In this document: positions 22,666-33,271 of the stretch, piece after piece
Position numbering within the stretch: the first letter of the stretch is position 1
Layout: the number at the start of each line of letters is the position of its first letter
NCBI GenBank assembly: GCA_932521035.1
Contig: OW051492.1
Coordinates: 2,418,001-2,482,000 of the forward strand
DNA from: Oscheius dolichura
Lineage: Eukaryota > Nematoda > Chromadorea > Rhabditida > Rhabditidae
Length of the DNA stretch: 64,000 nucleotides
Direction: 5' to 3'
The notes under the pieces: model-generated
What the model saw: the letters and a program-made list of their open reading frames with translations, nothing else
The model's database searches: none
What the model was told of the DNA's origin: nothing
Position numbers and translations under genes: made by a program

Positions 22666-23385
22666 ATCGTTATAAAAAGTGCCCTTCCTCCATTGAAATC
22701 TTCTAAACAGTATTTTGACCTGGTTCTCTTTCAATTCGAGCAATTGTACACTGGTGGAGGTATGAATAACAGGTCAATTTTGGGTAGATCACGATTTTAG
22801 TAGCTTTCTTTTTTTCAAGTTTGAGAAAAACGGCTTTTCCTTTGTTTTCTTTTTATGGAACAGAGTATCGGTTGTTTTTGGACAAAAATTTGTCTAGGGC
22901 ACGTTACAAGAGAAGGTGGAAACAGAAGAAAGAAGACGAGGAGAAAAGAAACAATAATTATATTTGAGTTTCTTTATTGATGTCTGTTAATCCAGTCAAC
23001 TAAGCCACAGAAATCTTCTAAAAAGTGCCCTTCCTCCATAGAAATCTTCTAAAAAGTGCCCACCATAGAAATCTTTTCCGTCCTCCCGTATCTTCCTGCG
23101 AACGACGAACTCGCTGAACCTCAAGAAGCAGAGGGGTGGACTTTTTTTCATGTTTGTCCTTCTTCTTATATCCTTCTGTCCTCCCGTATACTTTGATTCT
23201 TATATGACAGACTTCGGACGATAATATTTTTCTGCATGACGAGGCCAATCGGAGCGAGGTAGGCTGCGTCGTCCTTTTCAAAGTCCGTCTTCTTAGCCTG
23301 TCCGAGCTTCTTCGTCCTTTTCACATTGTTCCATCTGCTCCCGCAGGCGTTCAGCTCAGTTTTGAGCTTAGAAAACTCTTCGGCG
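22666..23385. other. Intergenic with a short tandem repeat
   Basis: GAAATCTTCTAAAAAGTGCC...TTCCTCCATA occurs twice at about 23010-23060 with a third partial unit to 23075, and a related unit lies at 22676-22710. The rest contains only weak ORFs. Confidence 0.5.
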
Positions 23386-23485
23386 CCTCCAATGAAACAG
23401 TCTCCCCGCCTATTGAATAGAATGCTATGGGAGAATTCGTAACTACATAAACCCCACAAGCTGCCAAGCTCTTCTCCACTCCAAA
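23386..23485 (+). promoter_or_regulatory. Secreted-peptide promoter cassette, copy 1
   Basis: CTCCAATGAAACAGTCTCC is followed by TTGAATAGAATGCTATGGGAGAATTC, a weak TATA-like ACATAAAC, and the ATG at 23486. The same ordered blocks occur at 52886-52985 (+) and 55265-55365 (-). Confidence 0.65.
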
Positions 23486-23755
23486 ATGCTCGTCAAACCG
23501 CTCCTCCTCCTCTTCCCTCCTCGCCGTCTCCCTGGCCATCTATCAAGAGGCTACCGCCTGCAACTGGGCTTTAATCATCTCTCAGACGAGGCCTGCCATG
23601 GTCAAATGGTTAAAAGGTAGCTGACAATGTTTCCGTTTAATTATGACCGTGCTTCTAGTGCCGGCTGTCCCCCTATCGCGGAATGTTGCAAGAGTCCTGA
23701 GAATGCCAAGCGGTGTACTGTAGACTATATCCGACAGATGTGTTGCCCATGGTAG
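23486..23755 (+). pseudogene. 8-Cys secreted peptide gene with apparent compensating indels
   Basis: Exons 23486-23616 and 23659-23755 join in phase 2 and remain open (75 codons). Exon 2 keeps the family spacing exactly: C-x5-CC-x8-C-x8-CC, ending CTVDYIRQMCCPW, as in the gene at 53374. In exon 1 the signal-peptide-like stretch (LLAVSLAIY) and the first Cys are in a different frame from the ATG. The frame needed for the later cysteines is then regained about 30 bases on. Two small indels of opposite effect explain this. The straight reading frame gives a poor signal peptide and seven of eight cysteines. It could be decayed, or the indels could be sequencing errors. Confidence 0.6.
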
Positions 23756-23844
23756 GAATAAAGATGTCCTGATTGTTTGTGTCATAGGGGTGGGAGATGT
23801 TATAGACTTCCTTCTTGTTCTCCCCGAAAAAGAAACAATTGGAT

Positions 23845-24764
23845 TCAATTGCTCTGAACTTTATTCAAATCGTCTTTTAGATAGTCGATGAACTCATTGT
23901 AGGCTTTCTCAACGTCGTCATTCGTTATTATCCGATCAAATAGGCTCGGATCCGTGTCCACTGGAAGCAACGGATTGTGGTTGACCATTGGAGCACCTAC
24001 CCCGTTCCCAGTCCTTTTCCGCTTGTTTCAATCTCTTCTGGATGGCTTCTTCCGTATCCGTTGACCTACTTCTTAACCTCGTTTCCACGATTTTGAGGCT
24101 AGGAGGACGGATCAGGATATATTTAGCCTTGAGACCGCTAGTCTTTAGGGAGAGTACACCCTGCAACTCCAGATCCAAGATACAGATCTTTCCTTTGTTT
24201 TGGAGGTCTTCGACTAGTTTTCTACTGAAAAAGGAGGTCGTTTTCAAGGAACTGATAGTAACATGTCTCGTGGATTGTTTCAGGCCACTCTGAGACCAGT
24301 TTGGCGGGTAAAAATCGCTTCCTGGGGGCCCAAATTGCCAACCCCTTCCGCTGAAACCGACTGGACAGCCTGTCCTAGAGGGTGAGGAGGAAAAGGAGGA
24401 AGAGGATGGAGGATAGCCCAGGGAAATTGCCTGCCCGTCTCAGAGGAAGGCTTCCTGCCTGACCTGGGTGAAATACCAACCTTGTCCCGTAAAGATTCCC
24501 TCCAAAAGGGGCATACTCCAAAAATTCGCCGTTTTCAATCATCCGCTCCATTTCTTCCCTGCTGACGAACCAGTATTCAATCCCATTCTGCTCCTGGCCC
24601 CGCGGCGCTCTAGTAGTATCTGAACAGCGAAGACATAAGATTAGAGAGAGCTTACAAGAGACAGAGAAGAAAAAAGAATCGGGAAATGATCGAATGGCTC
24701 GGTCTAAAATGGTCGACTTTCCTCCTCCGCTGGGACCGGAAACAACGACGACGGGGTGGGCCAT
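23845..24764 (-). CDS. Guanylate kinase
   Basis: The ATG is at 24762-24764 and the TGA at 23845-23847. Exon 1 has MAHPVVVVSGPSGGGKST, a perfect guanylate kinase P-loop. Exon 2 has DTTRAPRGQEQNGIEYWFVS, the GMP-binding TTR-x-PR...G.EY block, and FLEYAPFGGNLYGTS. Exon 3 has KICILDLELQGV, RPPSLKIVETRLRSR and the lid arginine region. The last exon (VDTDPSLFDRIITNDDVEKAYNEF...) completes the fold. Its length of about 200 residues matches eukaryotic guanylate kinase. The enzyme phosphorylates GMP to GDP for nucleotide supply. The paralogue at 15918-16822 differs mainly by a P-loop insertion. Confidence 0.88.
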
Positions 24765-25271
24765 CTCCCCTAACCGAGATGCAACGGGGGAGATGTGTTG
24801 TTGACACACGATCAATCAATTGGGGACAGCGGTTGTTGACAAGGAATGGCATGGCCATGTAGCAGGGTTACTCCCTCCAGTTTAAGAAAGGGAAACACTG
24901 AGATAATGGCTTTATCGAGAAGAATGAATGACTTAGTTCCATCAATGAAAAGAATCAGAGGAGCGATGGAAGCATGGGGCTGTTACCCAGGAAGTTGCCC
25001 TGAACGTTGGCTGACAGAGACTAGGAAAGGCATTGGAATTTTCTTGAAAAAAAACTTGTATTATACCCCCGGGTGGTTGAGTTATCCTCCTACAGTAACC
25101 CAGCTCTTTCGCGAATGCTCTACTCGCTTTCACTTGCCCTCGCATTTTTCTTTATTTCGCTTGTGGAAATCAATCAGTCTGTTTTAGGAGTGTTTACTCC
25201 ATTCAATACTCTTACTTTTACCAATCCTCTACCTACTTACCATTTATGAAAACCATCCCTCTCTTCTGACC

Positions 25272-25942
25272 ATGGTTTCCATTGTCTTTACGGAGAAGTG
25301 GGAGATGTCCGACGTCGCTCTGAAAATAAAGGATTCTGACCAGCTTCTCCATGTGAACAAGGCTGTCCTGGCCATCCACAGCCCCTTCTTCAAGACCCAT
25401 CTCTATTCCGACAGTTTTACCGAATCCAAACAAGAGGTCGTGAATGTCGATGGGATTGATTTCTGGCCCATGCTGGAAATCCTCCGGATCATCCATAACG
25501 TGGACAGAAACTGTGGGTTCCTCCTTTTCCCCCTCTAATAATAGTTTCAGGGGTGACTGCTCCCACTCTCTGCTCTGTTAATGAACTGGTTGTGCTCTAC
25601 CAGGCCGGCGATGGCTATGACATTCCCCTGATTCGAGACCTCTGCAAGCAGCAGCTCCCCAAATTGAAGCCAGCAGACGGGTTAGAAGCAGCCATTCAGT
25701 TTGGACTTCACGATGAGAAGGTCTGTTCCCCGTTCTTGAATCCAGAAAAATGGGATTTTCAGTCAAAAATCTTGAAGAAAATGTCATTCGAGGAGATCCA
25801 GAAGTATTTGAAGAAGGGAATAACCGACCTGGTTCTCTCTCCGGCGGATGCAGCAGTCATCGTCGAGAAGTGCTTACAAACCAAGAAGAAACATAAATGC
25901 CTGTCTTGCACCCTCTGCGACGACTGTCCTTCCTTTTTCTAA
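25272..25942 (+). CDS. BTB/POZ-domain protein with C-terminal Cys cluster (196 aa)
   Basis: Exons are 25272-25512, 25551-25720 and 25763-25942 and all phases agree. Exon 1 carries the BTB start (WEMSDVALKIKD, LLHVNKAVLAIHSPFFKTHL), matching nematode BTB proteins of the MATH-BTB/BATH class. There is no MATH domain in this model. Exon 2 (LYQAGDGYDIPLIRDLCKQQL) and exon 3 (KKMSFEEIQKYLKKG, LSPADAAVIVEKC) form the helical BACK-like continuation. The end has CLSCTLCDDC, a possible metal-binding cluster. BTB proteins of this kind act as CUL3 ubiquitin-ligase adaptors (family knowledge; not shown here). Confidence 0.85.
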
Positions 25943-26621
25943 CAAGTGATTGTTTAATGTCCATAAGTCATGTGCAATTTGAATAAAAATTGTCTGGGAA
26001 TTAGAAAGAATGTTCTGTTTTCCGTCCATCCAGGGTGGCCAGTTGAAAACCATAAGGCTTTGGCCCGGGGCAACCCAGTGGGCTGGGAATCTTTTGTTTG
26101 GGAACAAGGGAATGTTCGAAGTCAAGGGTGGCTTTTTGGCTAGTGATCCATTCTAAAGAGCGTGAAAAATGATACTGGGGGATCATTTTCAGGTTTTACT
26201 CTGGTATCCTCAATGACTTCCTCATGACGGAGAAGTTGACGCCGGGAAAATTGACAAAAATCGACGAATTGTTAATGATCTTATCTTTCTTTTATCCACC
26301 AAGAGTCCATTCTGCTACTGAGGGTGAGCAGTAGGAACGAGCAAGCAAGGAATGGCATCGGCAAGGAAGCCGTCGGGGTTGGGTAGAAAGTGTCGCCTCG
26401 CTCGCCCTCTACGAGATAGAAGACTCTCAAAAAAAACGTTGTCTTCTAGTAGAATAAATACTGTAGTGCTGCATTCTATTTTTATTTTAACTAAAAAATG
26501 TGTTTCTCCATTTTTCCGCGAGGTTTACCCGCGTCTAGATGGTTGACGCTAAGCCTTTATTTTACTCGTTCCTCAAGCCAGTAATCTATTTATTCTTCAG
26601 GATTCTAGCGCTCTCCTGACC

Positions 26622-27326
26622 ATGGCTTCCATCGATTTCACCAGAGAATGGGAGATGTCCGACGTCGCTCTGAAAACAAAGGATTCTGACACCCTTCTCT
26701 ATGTGAACAAGGCTGTCCTGGCCATCCACCTTCTTCAAGACCCTTCTCTATTCCGACAGTTTTACCGAATCCACACAAGAAGTAGCTACAGTTGATGGCA
26801 TAGGTTTCGATCCCATGCTGGAGATCCTCCGAATCCTTCATCACGTCAACAGACGCTGTAGGTGTCCCTTCCTCTTGATTATATGCTCATTCCAGTCGAC
26901 TCCTCTAATCCCATCCTCTACTCTGGAATCCAACTTGCCCAGCTCTACCAGGCCGGCGATGGCTATGACATTCCCCTGATTTGAGACCTCTGCAAGCAGC
27001 AGCTCACCCAACTGAATCCAGCAGACGCACTGGAAGCAGCCATCCAATGCGGCCTCCACCAAGAAAAGGTTCGACTTTCAAGAATTCTACCAGATAAAAG
27101 GGGCCATTTCTAGTCAGTAATCCTGAAGAAGATGGCGTTCGTAGATATTGAGGCGTATTTGAGGAAGGGAGCACCCGAGCTGGTTCTCTCTGCTGCGGAC
27201 GCAGCCGTCATCGTCGAGAAGTGCAAGCAAGCCGTGAGGACCCCTTGTAACCATGGTGGAAGGGCTTTGATCACTGTATTCCAAAATGGAAGCAGATACT
27301 GTCACACTTGTTGTACTTTTTTCTAA
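26622..27326 (+). pseudogene. BTB pseudogene, tandem copy of the preceding gene
   Basis: It starts MASIDFTREWEMSDVALKTK and follows the same exon plan. Two lesions are visible. After GCCATCCAC five bases are missing relative to the intact gene, shifting the frame. The codon after GYDIPLI is TGA where the intact gene has CGA. The last exon (KKMAFVDIEAYLRKG ... RYCHTCCTFF) is open. An upstream CTCTTCTGACCATGG-like start context is shared with the parent (CTCTCCTGACCATGG). Confidence 0.82.
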
Positions 27327-27347
27327 ACGAAGAAGCTTTAATAAATA

Positions 27348-27735
27348 TTAAAGGGACCCCTCCACACGCTCCATTGCGAATTGATACAGTACCCCCTAAT
27401 TTTGTGAATTTCCTTTTTTAGCAATATTTCCTGTATTTTTTCTTGCACTTTTTACTGCAATAAATTCAGCAAATTATAAGCTACAATTTGGTATACAAAC
27501 CAAACCAAATTTGTGAATTTCAACGGGTTTTCTATTGAAATTGATCGCTTCTTTTCTACTCAACGATATTTTTGTATTTTCTTAGCTGTCCTATAGTAAT
27601 TTGGGGTCGAGGAAAATGAATAACAGCTCAAAAAATTGTTAAAATGCATAGATTCGCTTTTGAATTACAAATATGAGTAAGCGCGCCCCCATTTTGCTCA
27701 CACTTTGCTCACACGATTGGAGCGTGTGATACGGT
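27348..27735. mobile_element. MITE copy 2, complete, flanked by TTAA
   Basis: It runs TTAAAGGGACC...CACACGCTCCATT at the left to TTGGAGCGTGTG...GGTCCCTTTAA at the right. Terminal inverted repeats span about 27 bases with a 4-base mismatch block. The AGGGAC...GTCCCT ends sit inside TTAA on both sides, the target duplication typical of piggyBac-type elements (inference). The length is about 388 bp and there is no ORF. It lies directly after the BTB pseudogene stop. Confidence 0.8.
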
Positions 27736-28937
27736 CCCTTTAAAGATTGTATGGAAATGATGAAGTGATCGCATCCTCAATATTGGGCTCTTCTGGTCCC
27801 CTGGAATACAAAGGTCAGTGGCGTCCATTCCCAGACACATTCCGTTCTTTTCCCTCGTCCGTGACTCAACCTGATGACAGCCAGGGGACAGGTCACTGCT
27901 GACCCATCCCCCGTCCCCGTACATCCCGTCATTTCTAAAAACTGACCTTTCTCCCCCTGTCGTAAACAACCCCGGCTCTGCTGTGCCTGCCTCCTACCAA
28001 AATAGCCCCCGCTTCCAAACAACAGTTCGCTTTTTATCCTGTCATCCTTTCCCCTCCCATTTCTCGCATTCTCTCTCCCAAATTGTGAAATCTGCCTCCG
28101 TCCCTGGTTGTCCAAAAGAGCGATGGCCCATCCTCATAGCGGCGTAAGGGCTACCACTCGGGCTGTGGTCCCGTCCATTTCATGGGGGTTTATCCCGCCT
28201 TCCCCTTGAGAACTGTACTCGGGCCCTTTTGATGATTACCTAATCCTGGTTCCATTCAAATCCTCCTCCTTGGCTTTGTCTCATATTGCTAGGAAATAAA
28301 ACATGGCGAATCTGATGGGCCACTGTTTTTGACTATAAAACTTTAATCTCCTGTCCTAGCCTCCATCTGCTGGCTCATAGAAATCGCCTCTAAATTTGGG
28401 TTAAATCCCTCCTGTATGACCGTTATTAAACCGTCTACCTCCCCTTTATCAAGGTTCCTCAAGTCTCTAACACAGCACCCAGTCTTCTTTCTATGACATT
28501 TTGGACAAGTCTGAAGCGGGCTAGACACTGAATCATCGACTGCCCTTGTGTCTATAGCCAGCCCTCTTCCGTCTACAGACGGCAGGGACGCTGATTCGGC
28601 CAGCCTCTCCCCCGTCTCCCGTTGTGTCAGATCGTCCTATCATATAGGCCCCCGTTTATTTTTAACCTTTTCCTTGCAAAATCTCTTTGTCCCGCGTCTC
28701 TGACTTCTCGGCTCCGGTCAGAGGAAGAGAGGATGAGAGGCGTCCGTGGGGGTTCCGGTGGTTGTGACCTCTTCCCAGACTTATCGCATTTTCCTATCGG
28801 ATTCATTCGAGCAAAAGCTGGTGCCTCTTTTTGACTGCCAGCTTGATTAGTCTCACTGTTTACTCTCGTTAATCTCGCCAGTTCGAATTTCGATCACGGT
28901 CTTCCTCCTGCCCATCCAAATTCGTCTTTTCCAGGTG
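27736..28937. other. Intergenic, no gene supported
   Basis: Several ORFs on both strands (for example 27777-28115 reverse) show no domain or exon pattern. The last part precedes the Lys-rich gene and includes a TTTTCCAG acceptor directly before its start. Confidence 0.45.
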
Positions 28938-29627
28938 ATGCCGCCTGCCAAGAAGAAGTCGAAGAAGGCCAAGAAGGTCACCAAGCCGAAGCCTGTTCCT
29001 GTGGAGGAGGTTGCTCCTCCTCCCCCCGTGCTGCCGGACAACTTCGAAGAGGAGTACCAGCTGTGGTGGGACAAGGATCTCTACCCCATGCCGCCGCCGA
29101 ACGAGGCTAAGAAGAAGAAGAACAAGAAGAACAGGAAGAAGGAAAAGGGAAAGAAGAAGGCCGTCCCGTGTAAGATTGACCTGGCTCCTCCGACCAGTCA
29201 AGAGTCCCTGGACCAGGTGGCCGCTGACCTGGCTGCCGCCTGGAAGGGCGACGTTGTCATCTCCTATGGCGCCATGACCAGCCCCTCATCGGAGAGCAGC
29301 TGTCCGCTTTGTCATCAAAAGAAGAAAGTCAGTTTATTTTTAACCTTTTTATCAAATAAGATTACTGTAAAGGCTCGATTAAAAGCGTCTTTCAATTAGA
29401 AACGAACCAAAAATGGCCTGAACCCGAACAGGGCTCCAAAACAAACAATTACCGTATAAATCATTCCAGAATGTTGTTTGGAGCGTGTGTGAAACTGCCC
29501 GCGACTGGATCATCCTTCCTTTGAGCGTCTTCTCTATCGGGGTAAGTCTTGCGTGTCTTTTCTTTTAAAGCTTTTTTATGTAGAAAATGGCCTCGTTTTT
29601 CAGGAGAAGGCCAATAAGAACCACTGA
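28938..29627 (+). CDS. Lys-rich low-complexity protein (161 aa, three exons)
   Basis: Exons are 28938-29327, 29470-29541 and 29604-29627 and all are in frame. The ATG follows TTTTCCAGGTG, suggesting a trans-splice acceptor. The N-terminus MPPAKKKSKKAKK is basic. A Pro-rich block and FEEEYQLWWDKDLYPMPPPNEA follow, then a second Lys tract (about residues 56-78), then a more ordered part (SQESLDQVAADLAAAWKG) with CPLCHQKKK. The C-terminal exons add VVWSVCETARDWIILPLS. Basic tracts suggest a nuclear or RNA-associated protein. The family is not recognised. Its 3' end faces the SLC25 carrier 150 bases away. Confidence 0.75.
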
Positions 29628-29774
29628 TCGATTTCGAACCACCGAAAAGATGACGTCTTCAAAAAAATTCAGCGGATCTCTGCACATTCGTTTTGCAGAT
29701 GGCTAAAATTGGTTAGAACAAATGAAAGAGTCGTTCGCAGCCCGTTCCGTTGTCTCCAGCCATGTGTGACCAGT

Positions 29775-31221
29775 TTAAAAACTATCATTTGATGTACCCG
29801 TCAGAACCTGGCTCATCATTTCAAAGGGATTGGTCACGAGGGTGGCCACGATTCCACCACAGGCCGCGGCGACCGCCTGATCCACCATTAGACCGCGATT
29901 TGTTGGCGGATGAAGCTGAAAAATAACATTTGATAGAGACAATTTATATTCAAAAGATGCGCCATTTCTTGCTGATCATAGCACACTAAATAAATTTCCA
30001 TAGAATTATTAGAATCGGCTTTAAAGAGCAACGAATGGGCCACGCGCCCGGCGGGAACAAACGCGCCAAAATAGCAGAATACTGTAGCACACGCCTAAAC
30101 TCTTCTATTAATTAAAAAGCCAACCTTGTGCAGAAAATCCTGAACAGCATAATACGTCGGCCACATGACGGTGCACTGGGGCACGTAGCTCAAAGCTGAG
30201 GCTCCAAAACCGCGATAGAAGCCCTTGATCCCGTCGCAATGGTAGATGGCTTTGACGGTCCGGATGCCGAGTGATCCCTTGTCCACGTGGGCATTGAGAC
30301 GATCCAACACGGCGCGATCATTCTCGGCCATCAGGTTATTCGCCTTGAAGTAGACCATCATGTACTGGGAGACGATGTCCGTCGGAACGAAGATTGTCTG
30401 AAAAAAGCGGAATAAAGATAGAGGTACTGGCTTTTAGAGGGATCTAGCCAGCTTTTGGGAAGACCGTGGCCCGATCTAGAGGTCTCAATTGGAAATACAT
30501 GGAGGGGCACCGGGTTATGGACCCTTATGACCTAGCCGAACTGGAGGTTTCTGCACACTCCTATTCTACAGTCAAGGGTAACTGAATTGCATGTTTCTTG
30601 GCTGGCTTTCTTCCTTTGTGAGTCAAGATGGTCGAGTTATAGCCGTTCGATACATTGGATACGCTCCATTTCGTAAAATTAGGCTAAAATCCGAGCCAGT
30701 CACAGGCGACTGTGGTCGTTCCCAAAAAGAATTCAGAGAATTCTAGAGGCGACTAGGGCCTCCGGTTCTTTGTACAACAATGACTCGTGGATCGAGTCCA
30801 AGACACTTTGTTGTGGTCATAGCCACCGAATCCAGGGGCTAATGGCCATATTTCGCAACGGTAGATAACGCAGTACCTGCGTAGCCATGCTGGCCAGTCC
30901 TCCAGCAATGCCAGATATGACGGCGATCGACTGTATGCCAAAGTCATCTCGCATCGAGGCACGGGCACCTTCGTAGACGGCTGCATAGACAAAGGAAGCG
31001 CCGATTTGGGGAACTGTGATGAGAAACCCCTGTGAAATTCCATTATTCACAAAAATAAAGAAAAGAAACGTACACGAAAAAGTCCACGAATGCCTTCGCT
31101 GCGAGCCGTATCGACAAGAGCGTGGACGGTATTACGGTAGACGAGATGCTGCTTCTGTAGTTGAAGACGACTACGGAGCACGGCCAACGGGTACAGGCTG
31201 GTACGGACCACGAGACTCCTG
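29775..31221 (-). CDS. Mitochondrial carrier, SLC25A44-like
   Basis: Coding exons on the minus strand (about 31220-31084, 31028-30880, 30402-30125 and 29913-29775) carry three carrier repeats. The first has TSLYPLAVLRSRLQLQKQ and EGIRGLFR. The second has VPTDIVSQYMMVYFKANN and IYHCDGIKGFYRGFGAS. The third has LVTNPFEMMSQVLTG, ending TSNDSF at 29775. The first PxxxxR motif lacks the usual acidic residue and the second reads VPTDIVSQ, both as in SLC25A44. SLC25A44 imports branched-chain amino acids into mitochondria in mammals. The first coding exon is not resolved. A candidate ATG at 31304-31306 does not join in phase. Confidence 0.82.
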
Positions 31222-32700
31222 AAAAGAAAACAACATTAGAAAAGGAACGGAGAGATCGAGAAGTAATCTTGTCCAGTTCCCGCCGAAAAAACTTTTGAAA
31301 TTCCATTTTTCCAAGGGAAACGAAGGACGGCCTCTTTCAATTGCACTTTTCCCACCCAATGAAGCCCATTAGCGGTCGCTCCCGCTTCACTCTTGGACGA
31401 CAACTGATTCGACCGAGTTTTTCCGTTAAAAAAACTGCTTTTGCTCCATTTCTTCGGGAAGAGTACGACTCCACGCGGTCGTAGCCAAAAAGACTAGCTG
31501 CATTTGAAATGACGGTACTGTCCATGTGCCAAGTAGTTCAAAAAAGCGCGGGACTTGGCCACGTCTACAGTAACCCAAACAGCTATCGGCAATACATTTT
31601 GGAGCCGTACTAGGCTTAAATCCCAAAAAAGGCTCGGATGTCCAGCTACGGGTCAACGTTTTTCAACGTGACGGTGCTTCGACGAAGAAAACTGACCCAA
31701 TAGTTGTTGAAGGTAGAAAAAGCGGCAAGTTGAGATGATTCCATTCAATGACTCTTAGCACACCGCTGCCCGGAGATCCAGCCTTGATTAGTAGCTCATC
31801 TTGTCCCGGCAGGGTCTGGGCCGAATGGGAGTAGAACTCACAACGTGCTTCGCAGCTGAAAATTTGTTTCTGGAGGTTTCAAAGGATGGGGTTTATAGGT
31901 GGCGTCTATCGGGGCGACAGCAAATCCGCGTCATTCCCTGGTAAACGCTGTTTTTTGGCTATATATATGACGTACGGCTTATTCAGTAAACTTAGGTCTT
32001 ACTAATGGAATAAATAGTACCACAGAACCAAAATTCCATCAAAAACAAAATAAACGCTTGGAATGAGAAAACGCGGCTCTACTGTACGTTATGCGATCAT
32101 AACGAAATTTCCGCGGCGCGTTTGGAGCTGAAACTTGCTCATTTCTCAATCATCGACAGAAACCTCCGACACTCCCGTTTGAACCCAAATCCGGGGGGTT
32201 TCCATGCAAACAAAACTGCATACAAATTATGCTAATCACCTCGCGGACCTCATACTCATCAGAATTAAATCTTACCATTGAAATAAACAATACGAAAGAA
32301 ACATTTCTGATGGAGAAGGGGTCCGCCATTTGAGCGTCAGGTTTTATTTGATGGATAACGATGGATCACGAATTTATCGACAAGGGCACGAAGGAGCGTT
32401 CCGTTTTTAGCTGGTGGCTTCAAAAAGAGCGTTCCGTTTTTAGCAAGGATATACCAGACGAGACTCTTATGAAGGAAACTATGCCGAGCAGCAGAATCTA
32501 TAGCCTCAAGAACGAATAGATTTGCAGCTGCAAGAAGAAAGGAAATGCCCAGGGAACTCCGGAAATTGTTCGCTTCTCTGTTGTCTTTTGTACAAAATGC
32601 CAACGCCCAAGCCACGTAAAATGCAAGGATACAATGAGTGAGGATTATACCCACAGAGGTGAGGTATTCTTTAATTTTTTACACTATTCTCTAGGTCGTT
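31222..32700. other. Intergenic or 5' region, no gene supported
   Basis: Only isolated ORFs are present, for example 32337-32654 reverse with one hydrophobic segment. A short direct repeat AAAGAGCGTTCCGTTTTTAGC occurs twice near 32390-32445. Confidence 0.4.
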
Positions 32701-32914
32701 TTTTTATTTTTGAGGCGTATGCGCTATCTTTTATTATGATGTCATGGATCAGTTGGACTCTGCTGGAATCGACATCACCTCGATTATCGTCTTCAGCAAT
32801 CTCCCAGCTAGGGATGCTCTCGGCGAGGACGATTCAGACATTCCGGACTATGTCACAGTCGGTCAAAACTTCAGAGCTGCTCTCCGTCCTGCGCAAGAAG
32901 TAGTTGCTGAAGCA

Positions 32915-33110
32915 GGATAGAGGAGAAAAATTGGAATTTGTCGATGGCCCCGGCGGCACAGGAAAGGCATTTGTCTACACGTGCCTGTACAACATTCTCA
33001 AAGGTTGATGGCTCGCCTTTGAAGCCAAACTCGAAGGAAGCTAGAAGCCTCAAAGCTGTCGACGTCTTCATTTTTGCAAAGCAAAGCCCAAGAAGGTTGT
33101 TGACTTTGTC
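32915..33110 (+). pseudogene. Decayed Helitron/PIF1-like helicase fragment
   Basis: The sequence encodes EKLEFVDGPGGTGKAFVYTCLYNILK, a Walker A region diagnostic of Helitron and PIF1 helicases, then stops. About 60 bases later a different frame reads SKEARSLKAVDVFIF, where Helitron helicases have SKEA..L...D(V/I)(F/I)I(F/W)DEA. The Walker B acidic residues are disrupted. At least two frame changes are needed, so it is a relic. Confidence 0.6.
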
Positions 33111-33271
33111 CATTGTGCCTATCCATGGATGTACTCTGGCGAAAATTTCAATGAAAAAGTTTGAACTTGCCGGGCGTTTTTATACCAGTCAAGGGCAGTC
33201 TTGACAGGACGCTGACAAGGAAAGCTATATATATTCGATGAAATCCGTAAGCTGGTCATTCTACTCTCCTG

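Noticed and set aside
27777..28115. 112-codon reverse ORF upstream of the Lys-rich gene
   Set aside because: Overlaps other ORFs, no domain and no exon signals.
32337..32654. Reverse ORF with one hydrophobic segment
   Set aside because: No homologue recognised and no start or exon context.
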